Origin: Sipunculus nudus
Taxonomy: Eukaryota; Annelida; Sipuncula; Golfingiida; Sipunculidae
DNA length: 64,000 bases
NCBI GenBank assembly: GCA_026874595.1
Contig: CM049311.1
Location: 63,079,453-63,143,452, forward strand
Direction: 5' to 3'
The notes under the pieces are model-generated. The model was not told the origin of the DNA and ran no database searches. It saw only the letters and a program-made list of their open reading frames with translations. Position numbers and translations under genes: made by a program. Position 1 is the stretch's first letter. The number at the start of each line of letters is the position of its first letter. Below are positions 37,101-45,764 of this stretch, one piece after another.

Positions 37101-40100
37101 TACATCCTGGATAGCTTTCTTGATTTTATGACAGGTGGCGCCACCTACATTCTAGTTTACACTGCAGACATCCGAGCTCATATCTCTGGAACCGTTTGAA
37201 CGATTGGGCCAAAATTTTTCATGTGTATAGATCTCACATAGGTCAACTGGAGGGGCCACCTGTAACCATTTTTGCACAGCGTCTGTCTGTTTGTCTGCCG
37301 TTGGCTAAAATCACTCATACACATGTAGTGGTTTGACTTTTCTGCCTAAAATTTTGCATATGTATACAACTTGGACATCTTTCTGGATTTGTGGTAGGTG
37401 GCACAACCTACATACACATTTAGGCTGCAGACATCCATGCTAATATACAACATACCTCTCTCTATTTCCCCTTGCCACTCAATCCATGCCTCACTTCAAC
37501 CGTTCCACTCTGATTTTGGCGGATACACGTGGTCACTTGTCGGCTACCCGTATTCTATTTTTTAAAGTTTATACATTTTTTCTCTATTTTTGAGATATAT
37601 AAATAAAGACTAAATCTTGGCCTGTTGGTTAATCTGTTTGATGCTTCAGTTGAATGGGTGTATACTACCATTCTGATGATAAAATTTCCTTTAGCGAATC
37701 TCTTCCCTGTCAGCTGAGCGACATGACCCATGGGTCACTTGTTTTAATGTGTGGGCTGTGGGCAGATAATGAAAGTTACAGATCGAGTTCGTGTTTCGTC
37801 CCGGTTGACCTACTTTTGATTGTTTTACGGCTCCTAAACATAGAAAATTTCATGAAAGACAGAAATTTTTATGGAAAATGCACATGGACTTTTTTTCACA
37901 ATGCCTGCATATACTGGCATGATTTTTGGTGTGTTGCTTGATAATGACCCGTTACAGATCGAGTTTGCATTTTGCCCTTGTTGACCTACTTTTGACCATA
38001 CGACACCTCCTGAACTTGAAAAAAATTTACAAAATTTTACAAATGTTTCTTATTTGCCCCAGGTGGGGGCATTCGTGTCGTACCGACACATCTAGTTTTA
38101 TCAAATTTACTGAATCTTTTATTTCAGTTCAGTGAATAAAATTAAGCATGTACTGAAAACTCCAATGTGCAAAACTTTTTAACAGTGATTCAAGGAATAA
38201 TCTTGTATATGCCACGTTGTGGCATTATTTTCTTTTAAATTCAGTTTAAACATTTGTGATTCAAAAAAATAAAATATATGTGTATGCAAAATATTACCCA
38301 ATATGAGCTACATGCTGGAAATATAATGATTGCAACTTAGAATTCTAATATTTTAACTTATATATTCAGTTTTTTTATTACAAATTTATAAAACTTGTAA
38401 ATAAAAAAAATGAATCAGACAAAAACTATTAATAGAAAAAGTGGATATGCTAAAAAAATAGGCTTATTATAAACTTAAATGCATTATTCTCTTGAAAGTT
38501 AAATAAAGGTATTAGTCCATTCTGTCCACTTGCCTGTCCATCTGTAAATTTTTCTTATTTTTCTATCTAAAAAATTATTGGATTTTTTAGCGAACCTGTG
38601 AGCTTATGCAATGTTGCTGCATCGTGCGTCAGTGCTTCGTGCGTTGTCTCTAGTTAACCATACCTATCTAAAAAATGGCAGGAGCTAGCAACACCAGATT
38701 TTTTGCAAATACTGTGGTTGGCTTACTATTCATGGTGGTTTAAAATTTGCTTAATCGCAGTCGGGGCAATACTGTGAAATTAAAACCACACAGATTTAAA
38801 CCCTTGCTGTCATAGGCATAAGTGTAAAATTTAAACCCTTGCGATCATGGGCATTAGTGAAAAATAAATATAACCAAAATGACGATCGTGTTAATCGTAG
38901 CATGCAACGTGACCACGAGCTTGTATTCTCCCTGCTTGTAAAGCTTTGTTGGCTGTCGGTTGGTCTGATCATTCGCCACTTGAAACAACTCTGCTCTTTC
39001 TTCACATTCACAGTCGCGGGGATCAGGCAGACCTTCCGTGCGCGGCCGCTTCAGGGATGGCCCCTTCCGTAACCAACTTGTAATATCCATGGAACGATGT
39101 TTCATTAACGTAATCCAGCCTTGATATGATCAAGGTAATGTGTAGGGCCCTATTTATATTGATATGTAATGGCCAAGCTATGAAACCAGTACCCCTTTGA
39201 AGCGGCATCGCCAGGTCCCGCCAGTGACAGTCATTGTAATTTTTCAGCAAAACATGAGCATCAATTTGTACTCAATCCAAGTAAAAATACCCTGAACATA
39301 AGGAGCTTGTTTAAACAAGACGAGGCCAGTTTTCCTGTGATGACTAACATGGTTTCTTGACCAAAGCATTATTATTTATTACACCTGAACTGACAGGTGA
39401 ACTGTGGGGAGGGCCTTCTGGTAATTTACTCTGACCCGAGCCGGGAAACCCCCGTTAATTAGCTTACCAAAAACAGTCATGAGCCGTGAGTTTGGTTAAT
39501 GAGGCGATAAGCAGATCCTAATTACTTTGTGTAATAGAGAATTGATATCTATTTTGTCGTTTATATCAAATAATTATTATATGCCCAATCGCGAAAATTA
39601 AACCCCGTGAAATTATGAAAAATTGCCTGAGCGCGAAAATTGAGCCCCGTTAATTCAAAGCCAACCACAGTAACCATCAGTCATCAGTCATCATTTGTTT
39701 ATTTTTTTTCTAACTGCATTTTCTTAGATTTTTGCACAGCATCCATCTGTTCATCTGCCTTGGGATAAAAACACTCATATCTCTGCATTGGTTGGACCTA
39801 TCGACCTTAAATTTTGTCTATACATCTTGGGCAGCTTTCTTGATTTTATGACAGATGGCGCCGCCTACATCACGTTTAAGCTGCAGACATCCAAGCTCAT
39901 ATCTCGGGAACCATTTGACCAGTTGGGCCAAAATTTTGCATGTGTATATATCTCCCATAGCTCTTTATCATACGCAAAACTGTTGGCACCTCCTGCAACC
40001 ATTTTTGCACAGCGTCCATCTGTTCATATGCCTTGGGATAAAATCACTCATATCTCGGCAGTGGTTTGACTTATCCACCCGAAATTTTGCAGGTTTATAC

Positions 40101-43100
40101 ATCTTAGACAGCTTTCTTGATTTTATGGCAGGTGGCGCCACCTACATTCAAATTTATGCTGCAGACATCCAAGCTCATATCTATGGAACTATTTGCGGAT
40201 TGGGCAAACATTTTGCATGTTTAAAGATCTCACATAGCTCTTTATCATACGAAAACTGGTGGCGCCACCTGGAATTATTTTTGCACAGTGTCCTTCTGTT
40301 TGTTTGCCGTGGGATAAAATCACTCATATCTCGACAGTGGTTTGAAATATCAGCCTAAAATTTTGCAGGTTTATACATCTTGGATAGCTTTCTCAATTTT
40401 GTGGCAGGTGGCGCCACCTACATTTATGTATATGCTGCAAACATTCAGGCTTATATCTCAGGACTGGTTTGACATATCCCCCTGAAATTTTGCAGATGTA
40501 CAGATCTCATATAATCTCTCTTAATCATACACAAAATTGGTGGCCCCACCTGCCACCATTTTTGCACAGCGTCCGTCTGTTTGTCTGCCGTGGGATAAAA
40601 ACACTCATATCTCTGCATTGGTTGGACCTATCGACCTAAAATTTTGCATGTCTATACATCTTGGACAGCTTTCTTGATTTTATGACAGATGTCGCCGCCT
40701 ACATCACATTTAAGCTGCACACATCCAGGCTATTATGCAACACACCTCACTCTATCTCCCCAATGCACTCAATCCATGCCTCACTTCACCCGTACCACTC
40801 TGATTTTGGCGGATACAAGTAGTCGCTTGTTGACTACCGTATTCTAGTTTTTGTGTTTAGTGCACCCATGCTAGAATTTCAGTAGTAATGTTTGTTTAAT
40901 TGTTTCTTGTTCTAAGTGTTTAGTACTTGCTTTGTTCATTTACATGTTACACATGTTCTTGAAAAGTAATGGTCCAGCATTGAAGCATTATACCTGGTAT
41001 AATCTCATTGCACAGGTTCGCATTAGGCCTGTAGGCCTTGTTAGTAAAAAAACTGTTTTTAAAAACAGTGATGCTACTACTATATTAGTTGTTATGTGTG
41101 TACATTTATGTTTTTAGTTTTGTTGTTTTCCACCAGCTTGATGTACAGAACAAGCTCCAAAGGACAGCGCTGTTTAACTGCATGGTCCGTCAGGAACAGG
41201 ACAGTACCAGAATGCTCCTAGAGAAGGGGGCTGATACAACCCTTAAAGGTCGCTTGTTCTCTCCAGGGAAAACCATGTGAGTAAGCTCAAATATCAAAGC
41301 TCAAATGACATGAACAAGGGTCTTGTTTAACAAGTGCACTTAGGTTGATGCAAGCGCTTGAATCTACAAATGATGATTTCAAGGTTTTAAGTCTTTGAAA
41401 AATGCACTTTTCCCTTTCATATGTTTTATGCTTGTATTTACCCACTTCTGTCTTATCACAGCATCAAACGGATCCTTTATTGTAAAACTAGACCTTTACA
41501 GGCCTTGACATTTACTGAGGGATGGGTGCACAAAACATTTTACACTTAAGTCAAGGAGCATGCCTAAAAAATGATTGTTATAATGCATACTCCATAATGG
41601 TCAGCTTACTATTACTACCGGTATTTTGTTTTAGTGTTCAAAATAAGTCAAAAGTCCCTAGGTTGCCAGCTAAACAGACCACAGGATTTCAAAATCGTCA
41701 AACCATTTCCAGATATTTAAACTTGTGGAGAAGACCAGAATCAGACTAGAGGTATCTTAAAATCTTCAGCCCTCGTATCTGTCTCAGTACCAGACCTTGT
41801 CTACATCAGGTTGATGTCTTTCATGTTACAGATGTGCCTCACCACTGTTTGCTGCTATGAGCAGACGTAAGTTACAGGAAGATGTCCAGGTAGAGGTACA
41901 AGACCCCGTCCTTCAGAGGTTCTGGCCTCATGTAGACTCAGGTAGGCTGTGACTATAACATTTACATATCATTTATAACAGACTGTGTAATGATATGACT
42001 GATCTGGAACCATTTTGATGAATGGCTGGTCATTAAATGAGAAAAGTGGATATTTTGAAGTGAAAATTAAACCAGCTTTGAACCTGTACACTAAGAAATA
42101 ATTATCATAAAAATGCATCAGAAAGTGAAAAAGCTTCCGTGAAGAATTTGTTTTACATCTTGAAGTTTGAATACCTGCTTTGAATTTGTGAGTTGAAAAC
42201 CAAAGATTAACATAAAATTTACACAATCTTTCCTTTGAATGATATTGAGTATTAATTGGAAAGTTTTAACCTCAGAAAAAAAAAAAAGATATGAACTTGG
42301 AAAAGTCCTAATGATTATCAATTCATCAGACAAATATTTTGATTAATGGTATGGATAAATCCCTGATGGAAAGTAAAATACTATGAGGGGAAAGTAATCC
42401 TTACATTTGATATCCACATTCTACAACACTCAGGACTCGACATGAACAGTTTACCACTTGCTGGGGGCAAGTAAAAGTTCTAGAAAATGGTGGTTGGGTG
42501 ACCAAAAGAGGATTCCTATTTGCCTGACTGGGCAAGTGGGTGCAACATTAACTTTTACACAAGGGTCTGAATCTTGACTAATCATAATTAAGTTAGCCAC
42601 TTTCTTTTCCAGGAAAGTGAAATCATATTGTAATACCTCTAGCTAAAATTACCTTCATGTTTTAATCCATGCAATTGCTTAAGAGAAATATTATTAACAA
42701 ACAAACATTTGAATATGTATATTATTGCAAAATTATCAAATGATTCACATTTTTTGTGGTTGTGATAGCAATCATTGATTTTTGTGGGACAAGTAAATAT
42801 CCATAAGGGGCAAGTAAAAGCTATTTGTCACTTTCCCTACTTGGAAAGTACTTTCAAAAGATAATGTTGAGCCCTGGCATTTAACCCCTGTATAATGACA
42901 TGATGTATTCCTTGCAGGGTTCTTTTCTAAACCAGAGATTGTGACAGAGCTAGAGGAGTACATTGATGAGTTCTTGCCAGACATGAAAATTCTGAAGCTG
43001 TACGGTCCACAGCTGATTCATCTTATGTTTGGAGGGACCACCAGCACGCTGGCTCAGCTCAGCACTCGCGCAGTCTTTCACCACTGTGTCAAAGCCAACA

Positions 43101-43426
43101 GCGCATTGGCAGCTCAGTGTGATATGGTCCATTCATATGCAAAACTTACAGTGGATGATGCAGATGATGCTGCATATGCACACCAGGGGGAGCCTCAAGT
43201 CTCAGGTCGACCATCCCATGGATTTGACATCCTTGTACAGACTCTGGGAATACCAATGGATTTTGTGATCAGATTTCAGATTGAACTGCTCAGGCTGCAC
43301 CTTTGTCGGTTTTTCTCGAGGACAACATGGATCAGGTCTTCAGATAATTACCTGGATGGTTATAACAGCGACAGTGACAGTGATGCCAGCACCACAGACA
43401 ATGATTCTGACATTGAGTATTGGTAA
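16584..43426 (+). CDS. Ankyrin-repeat protein, 502 residues, nine coding exons
   Basis: Exons 16584-16722, 18356-18489, 21337-21428, 23012-23124, 24152-24280, 25410-25552, 41137-41276, 41832-41941 and 42918-43426 join into one 503-codon frame, with GT/AG introns and matching phases throughout. Residues ~50-310 hold several loose ankyrin repeats: QRTPLYITLCG with YIAKLLAEQGASINFR; GHSALELLIKFY; DTNLTDEFRMTLLHRSLV with MICEAGPNVNAV; MRGNTPLGALCDS; QRTALFNCMVRQ with RMLLEKGADTTLKG; and CASPLFAAMSRRK. Residues ~334-470 form an unrecognised, probably helical region, followed by an acidic Ser/Asp tail (SDSDSDASTTDNDSDIEYW). Ankyrin repeats usually mediate protein binding; the partner is unknown. 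There is no signal peptide or membrane segment, so it is probably cytosolic. The start is MMAGPG at 16584, with a possible 5' UTR splice acceptor at 16566-16567. Intron 6 (25553-41136) is 15.6 kb of nested repeats. I do not recognise a named orthologue. Confidence 0.88.
16723..18355. other. Ankyrin gene intron 1, no feature seen
   Basis: AT-rich sequence without recognisable exon, RNA or repeat. Confidence 0.5.
18356..18489 (+). CDS. Ankyrin protein coding exon 2
   Basis: Acceptor TTAAACAG, donor ACT|GTAAGT. It encodes CYQRTPLYITLCGLDEEE, then RNFYIAKLLAEQGASINFR, a clear ankyrin repeat (TPL start, LL..GA finish). Confidence 0.9.
18980..20741. mobile_element. DNA transposon remnant with TIRs and 6-bp TSD (hAT-like)
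   Basis: The left end CAGAGTTTGCGAAATC (18980-18995) and the reverse complement of the right end, CAGAGTATGCAAAATC (20741-20726), match at 14 of 16 bases. Both are flanked by CATAAT (18974-18979 and 20742-20747), a 6-bp target-site duplication. Copies of GGTCCTG/CAGGACC lie just inside both ends. CAGNG termini are typical of hAT elements, and some hAT groups make 6-bp duplications. No transposase frame remains, so it is non-autonomous. It lies in ankyrin gene intron 2. Confidence 0.75.
20770..21336. repeat. 59-bp minisatellite carrying splice-acceptor-like units
   Basis: About nine units containing AATCATGCATACTTTTACTG and AAGTTTGTTTCAGAG, followed by TCCTGTGTACTTA. The array ends exactly at ankyrin exon 3, whose own acceptor (TTACTTTGGATCAGAG) looks like a diverged last unit. 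Each unit has a pyrimidine-rich tract and CAGAG, that is, a potential 3' splice site. Confidence 0.92.
21337..21428 (+). CDS. Ankyrin protein coding exon 3
   Basis: It encodes YMGPGHSALELLIKFYNSLT, then RSKSHPISGI. The frame requires the acceptor AG at 21335-21336, in tandem with a CAG two bases upstream, and the donor AAG|GTGAGA at 21429. The exon's start resembles the unit of the 59-bp minisatellite immediately upstream. Confidence 0.8.
21800..21905 (+). mobile_element. Possible tRNA-derived SINE head
   Basis: CTTGGGTGCAAACCCC near 21838 resembles a pol III box B (GGTTCGAAACC-type), with GGACTGGAGTGGGAGG before it. There is no clear box A or tail, so the call is weak. Confidence 0.25.
22224..22956 (+). 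mobile_element. Element B, short complete copy
   Basis: It starts TTTTTAGCTCAGCTGAC with a hairpin TAGCTCAG...CTGAGCTA. It ends GTCAGCTGAG (inverted match to the start), then TGACCCATTGGTCA and CTTGTT. The 5' part carries GTCCGTC-type repeats and the middle a GGTGGCGCCAC block. It lies in ankyrin intron 3; no coding capacity. Confidence 0.7.
23012..23124 (+). CDS. Ankyrin protein coding exon 4
   Basis: Acceptor TTCTGCAG, donor CTGT|GTGAGT. It encodes EENWNPYYHLVIGLDNLLVR, then TYSQLLEQTEKLIYIFL. It enters in phase 2 and leaves in phase 1. Confidence 0.88.
23216..23545 (+). mobile_element. tRNA-derived SINE
   Basis: GTGGTGGTGTAATGGGCAC (box A-like) is followed ~35 bp later by GTTTGGAATCC (box B-like, one or two changes from GGTTCGAATCC), the spacing of a pol III promoter. 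A non-tRNA body follows. It lies in ankyrin intron 4; the 3' boundary is approximate. Confidence 0.65.
24152..24280 (+). CDS. Ankyrin protein coding exon 5
   Basis: Acceptor TTACTTGCAG, donor GTTG|GTGTGT. It encodes HGGDTNLTDEFRMTLLHRSL, then EMICEAGPNVNAV, an ankyrin repeat spanning the junction. Confidence 0.92.
24370..24960. repeat. Dispersed-repeat-like block with GACCAGTTGCAGA direct repeats
   Basis: GACCAGTTGCAGA occurs twice (near 24436 and 24490), amid many related CAGTCAC/TGACTG words. I do not recognise the family and the boundaries are uncertain. Confidence 0.3.
25138..25174. repeat. (TA)n microsatellite
   Basis: About 18 TA units followed by a short CACA tract, in ankyrin intron 5. 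Confidence 0.95.
25410..25552 (+). CDS. Ankyrin protein coding exon 6
   Basis: Acceptor TTGTTTCAG, donor AAA|GTGAGT. It encodes MRGNTPLGALCDSLPFGMEL, then FLELMLQQPDIK. It ends in phase 0 before the 15.6-kb intron. Confidence 0.92.
26656..27460 (+). mobile_element. Element A, 5' part (truncated)
   Basis: Begins TTTTTAGCGAACCTGTGAGC (near 26656) and continues like the full element at 43578, including GTACGTTGTGTGTC-type repeats, TGGCAGGAGCTAGCATCACC and GGTGGCGCCACC. The usual 3' end is not found directly downstream. Confidence 0.7.
27479..27535. repeat. Palindromic GTCTAGAC cluster
   Basis: GTCTAGACGTCTAGAC (27479-27494) is a perfect 16-bp palindrome. GTCTAGACGTCTACAC and GTGTCTAGACAC follow. 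Part of the block (ACAATGTGTCTAGAC) is directly repeated at 27473 and 27514. Confidence 0.9.
27590..28310 (+). mobile_element. Element B-like copy, 5' end only
   Basis: Starts TTTTTAGCTCAGCTGAC with the hairpin TAGCTCAG...CTGAGCTA, then GTCCGTCGGCCGTCCGGCC and TTAACAGGGCACA. The interior differs from the 335-bp B unit, and no B 3' end is found. The right boundary is approximate. Confidence 0.6.
28865..30146 (+). repeat. ~180-bp tandem repeat inside element E
   Basis: About seven units, each with CAATGCCTGCAGATATTGGC, GACCAGTTACAGATCGAG and ACGGCTCCTAAACTTAG. Two more partial units lie at 34745-35040, after the nested insertion, and are copied at 37746-38041. Confidence 0.93.
30290..33390 (+). 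repeat. ~335-bp tandem repeat inside element B
   Basis: About ten units, each with GAGAGACCTATGAAAAGTCT, AGGTCTCTGTTACCCATATC, GGGGCCCCAAAGTACCCCCC and usually TGGTGGCGCCACCTGTATTT. One unit near 31131 is internally shortened. Open frames here (for example 30868-31104 minus) are repeat translations. Confidence 0.93.
33391..34557 (+). mobile_element. Element D, nested in element B
   Basis: 5' end TGTATCCTCCAAAA (33392-33405) in a T run. 3' end TTTTGGCGGATACA (34513-34526), inverted match 13 of 14, then hairpin-forming GTGGTC...GGCTAC and CCGTATTCTATTTT. The inside is a two-part ~290-bp repeat with GGTGGCGCCACC and CATATCTCAGGAACCGTTTG. Element B sequence (TTTTTCTCTATTTTTGAGA) resumes right after, which confirms the insertion point. 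Confidence 0.75.
35583..36802 (+). mobile_element. Element A, 5' part (copy in duplication unit 1)
   Basis: Begins TTTTTTAGCGAACCTGTGAG, then CGTGCGTCAGTGCTTCGTGC and GGCAGGAGCTAGCAACACC. It is interrupted by the TA-flanked element at 35711-36669, then resumes (TTTCTAACTGCATTTTCTTA) before the duplication junction. Confidence 0.7.
35711..36669. mobile_element. TA-flanked TIR element (Tc1/mariner-like MITE), copy 1
   Basis: CTGTGGTTGGCTT (35711-35723) and AAGCCAACCACAG (36657-36669) are perfect 13-bp inverted ends, each bordered by TA. The host element A continues on both sides as in the uninterrupted copy at 26770-26860. The subterminal parts contain repeated AATTTTCGCG/TGAAATTA words. No transposase is present. 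TA duplication suggests the Tc1/mariner superfamily. Confidence 0.75.
36803..39803 (+). repeat. 3,001-bp tandem duplication, copy 2
   Basis: Second copy, adjoining the first with no spacer. The sequences just left of copy 1 (33745-33801), at the junction (36745-36802) and at the end of copy 2 (39745-39803) are homologous element D repeat units. That fits unequal crossing-over between them. Confidence 0.97.
38584..41040 (+). mobile_element. Element A with nested element D remnant
   Basis: 5' end TTTTTTAGCGAACCTGTGAG. 3' end CACAGGTTCGC (41011-41021), inverted match to GCGAACCTGTG, then AGGCCTGTAGGCCTTG. Inside, 39735-40850 is element D-type repeat ending in GATTTTGGCGGATACA and a perfect hairpin GTAGTC...GACTAC (near 40828-40846), after which element A sequence resumes (GCACCCATGCTAGAATTTCA). 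The right end is only ~97 bp from ankyrin exon 7. Confidence 0.75.
38712..39670. mobile_element. TA-flanked TIR element, copy 2
   Basis: The same element, copied by the 3,001-bp duplication. It carries the single base difference I could find between the copies (39645). Confidence 0.75.
41137..41276 (+). CDS. Ankyrin protein coding exon 7
   Basis: Acceptor TTTTCCACCAG, donor CCAT|GTGAGT. It encodes LDVQNKLQRTALFNCMVRQE, then RMLLEKGADTTLKG, the best ankyrin consensus match in the protein. The upstream intron's last ~100 bp separate it from the 3' end of an element A insertion. Confidence 0.92.
41832..41941 (+). CDS. Ankyrin protein coding exon 8
   Basis: Acceptor TCATGTTACAG, donor CAG|GTAGGC. 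It encodes CASPLFAAMSRRKLQEDVQV, then DPVLQRFWPHVDS. Confidence 0.9.
42918..43426 (+). CDS. Ankyrin protein last coding exon
   Basis: Acceptor TTCCTTGCAG. 169 codons to the TAA at 43424-43426. It encodes the non-ankyrin C-terminal region and the acidic DSDSD tail. No AATAAA is evident in the 150 bp before element A begins, so the polyadenylation site is not placed. Confidence 0.9.
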
Positions 43427-43577
43427 AATATTACAGTTTGTACCACCATGGGGTTCACAATGGTCTTTGGAGATATACTTGTACAAAATAAGGTTATACA
43501 ATGTTCCAAGAATTCGCATGTTATTGAAGGCATCTGTGTCATAATAATTAATCAATTATGTGAAAGGCAACAACATC

Positions 43578-45764
43578 ATTTTTAGCGAACCTGTGAGCTT
43601 ATGCGATGGTGTGGCGTCGTCCGGCGTTCGTTGTCCGTCGTCTGTTGTCCGTCATCCGTCGTCTGTATGTTAACCTATACTATCTTGAAAACAGCAAGAG
43701 TTAGCATCACAAAATTTTATGCAAAAAATTAGTCATCTAAAAAACTCTATCGGATTTTGCTTTTTTTTTGGCTAATTGCATTTTCTTAGATTTTATAGGG
43801 AAAAAGCTAAAAAAGCTTAAAAAATCTTCTTCTCCGAAACTGTTCAGCCAAATTGTCCAATATTTCACAGAAATGATTCCTGGAACAATCTATCTTAAGT
43901 TTGTATGATTGGTTTAAGTTCGTTGATTTTTGGCTGAGTTACAGGAAGTTGAACTTAGTCAGCTGTCAGAAAAAGCATACTAAAATTACAGTCTCAGAAT
44001 GATTCCTGGAACAATCTCTCTCAAGTTTGTTCGAATGGTTCAAGTTCAGTGAATTTTTGCTGAGTTACAGGAAGTTAAACTTAGCTAACTGTCCAAAAAA
44101 GCATACTAAAATGACAGTCTCAGAAACGGCCAGAGCTATCATCACCAAATTTTATGCCACTGTTGGTCACATGAGTCATATATGAAATTCAGGTATTGGT
44201 GGCGCCACCTAATGACCTTTTTTTGTATGGGGGTCATTGGTCCTCTGTACATTAACCCATAATTTCTCAGGAATAGCAGGAAAAAATGATACAAAAATTA
44301 TCCCAGAGGAAAACCCTCTCAAGTTTGTTCAAATGATTTGCATTTGATTAATTTTAGTGGTGTTACATGAATTTGAACAGTTATTAGGCAAATTAAGCAT
44401 ACTGACATAGTAATCCCGGAACAACAGAAGCTAGCATTACCAAGTATTGTGCAAATGTTGGTCACATGACTCATATTTGAAATTGCAGATTTTCTGGTGC
44501 CACCTACATTGACCTGTTTTTTATGGGCAAAAATCTCATAATTTTAGCCTCTTTCAGCTCAAAATGTTTATGATGAAACTGTCAAGTTGAATTGTTCAAT
44601 TTTTCAAAAGTATTATCCTAGGACATGGTTCTTTCAATCATATCAGAAAAGCTTAAGTTGGTCTTATGGCCATTATTATGTCTATTTCAAACTGAGGACT
44701 GCAAAACTGTACTTCTTCAAAATTATTGTTTCAATTATAACTTCTGTAACATTGCACAAAAATTATTCTCAGATGTCCTTTGTTCAAGTTTACATGAATG
44801 ATTTTTGGCAGAATTATTGGACCTTCAACAATGAAAGAACTGCATCTTTTATTATTTTAGATATTTTGATAAAAAGTTTATGAATATGTTAGCTTGAAAA
44901 AAAAGCATTTTAGCCAAAGTCTTTCAGTCAAAGTAAACAGGCCAAGATTGTGTTTGTATCTTTGAATAGGTTGAGAAACTGCCAACTGTTTCAGATTTGG
45001 CAACAGATCAAGAGTTCATTCAGTGCACCCAGATATAGGTCAAGAGTTCAGTCAGTGCAGCCAAGTACAAGGCATGTGATCACCTCATGGGTGACATGTG
45101 AACACCTCATGGCCACCATGTGATCACCTCATGGGTGTCATGCCCCTCAGGGCTGCATGTGGACTACCGACTGTGTCAGATTATGCAACAGGTCAAGAGT
45201 TCACTCAGTGCAGCCAGGTACAGGTCAAAAGTTCACTCAGTCTAGCCAGGTGCAGGTCATGAGTTCACTTAGTGCAGTAGCCTGAGCCAGCAAATTTGTC
45301 ACAGTTCACTCGGGCAACTGCCTTTCTCACCTAAGCCTGGTCAGCCCCATGCATCAGACTCAAGGTAAGTTTGATGTATTGGCCTGATATTTTGACCTGT
45401 CTATGTGTCTTTGATGGCTTTCTCTTTCACAAAAGAGGTGTTGCCACCTACAATGACTTTTGCACAGTGTATGTGCCTGCTTATTTCTACAGAGAAATTT
45501 GATATATCAGCCTGAAATTGGGCATAAGTATATATCTCTGATAGCTTTGTTGTATACAAGACTGGTGGTGCCAGCTACAATCATTTTTGTGTTGTGTGCA
45601 CCCATGCCAGAATTTCAGCAGTGATGTTTGTGTTATTGTTTCTTATTCAAAATGTTTAGTACTTGCATTGTTCATATACATGAGAAGTAATGGTCCATCA
45701 TTGAATCATTATACCTGTTGTATTTCCCAATGCACAGGTTCGCACTAGGCCTGTAGGCCTTGTT
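43578..45764 (+). mobile_element. Element A, full-length copy
   Basis: Starts at 43578 with TTTTTAGCGAACCTGTGAGC and ends at 45733-45764 with CACAGGTTCGC, then AGGCCTGTAGGCCTTGTT. GCGAACCTGTG and CACAGGTTCGC are perfect 11-bp inverted repeats, and AGGCC-TGTA-GGCCT can form a terminal hairpin. The 5' part carries GTCCGTCGTC-type repeats. It contains one GGTGGCGCCACC (44198-44209) and no protein-coding frame. It starts ~150 bp after the ankyrin stop codon, so it may be inside the 3' UTR. Confidence 0.8.
45065..45150. repeat. Short tandem repeat with GTGATCACCTCATGG
   Basis: Three to four imperfect ~24-bp copies (CATGTGATCACCTCATGG, CATGTGAACACCTCATGG) within the full-length element A. Confidence 0.8.

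Noticed and set aside
34653-38135. Identical 95- and 69-codon frames at 34653/34925 and 37654/37926
   Set aside because: Element E and B repeat sequence, copied by the 3,001-bp duplication. They are not genes.
39855-40358. 167-codon open frame
   Set aside because: It lies in element D/A repeat units; the translation shows the repeat period and no domain.
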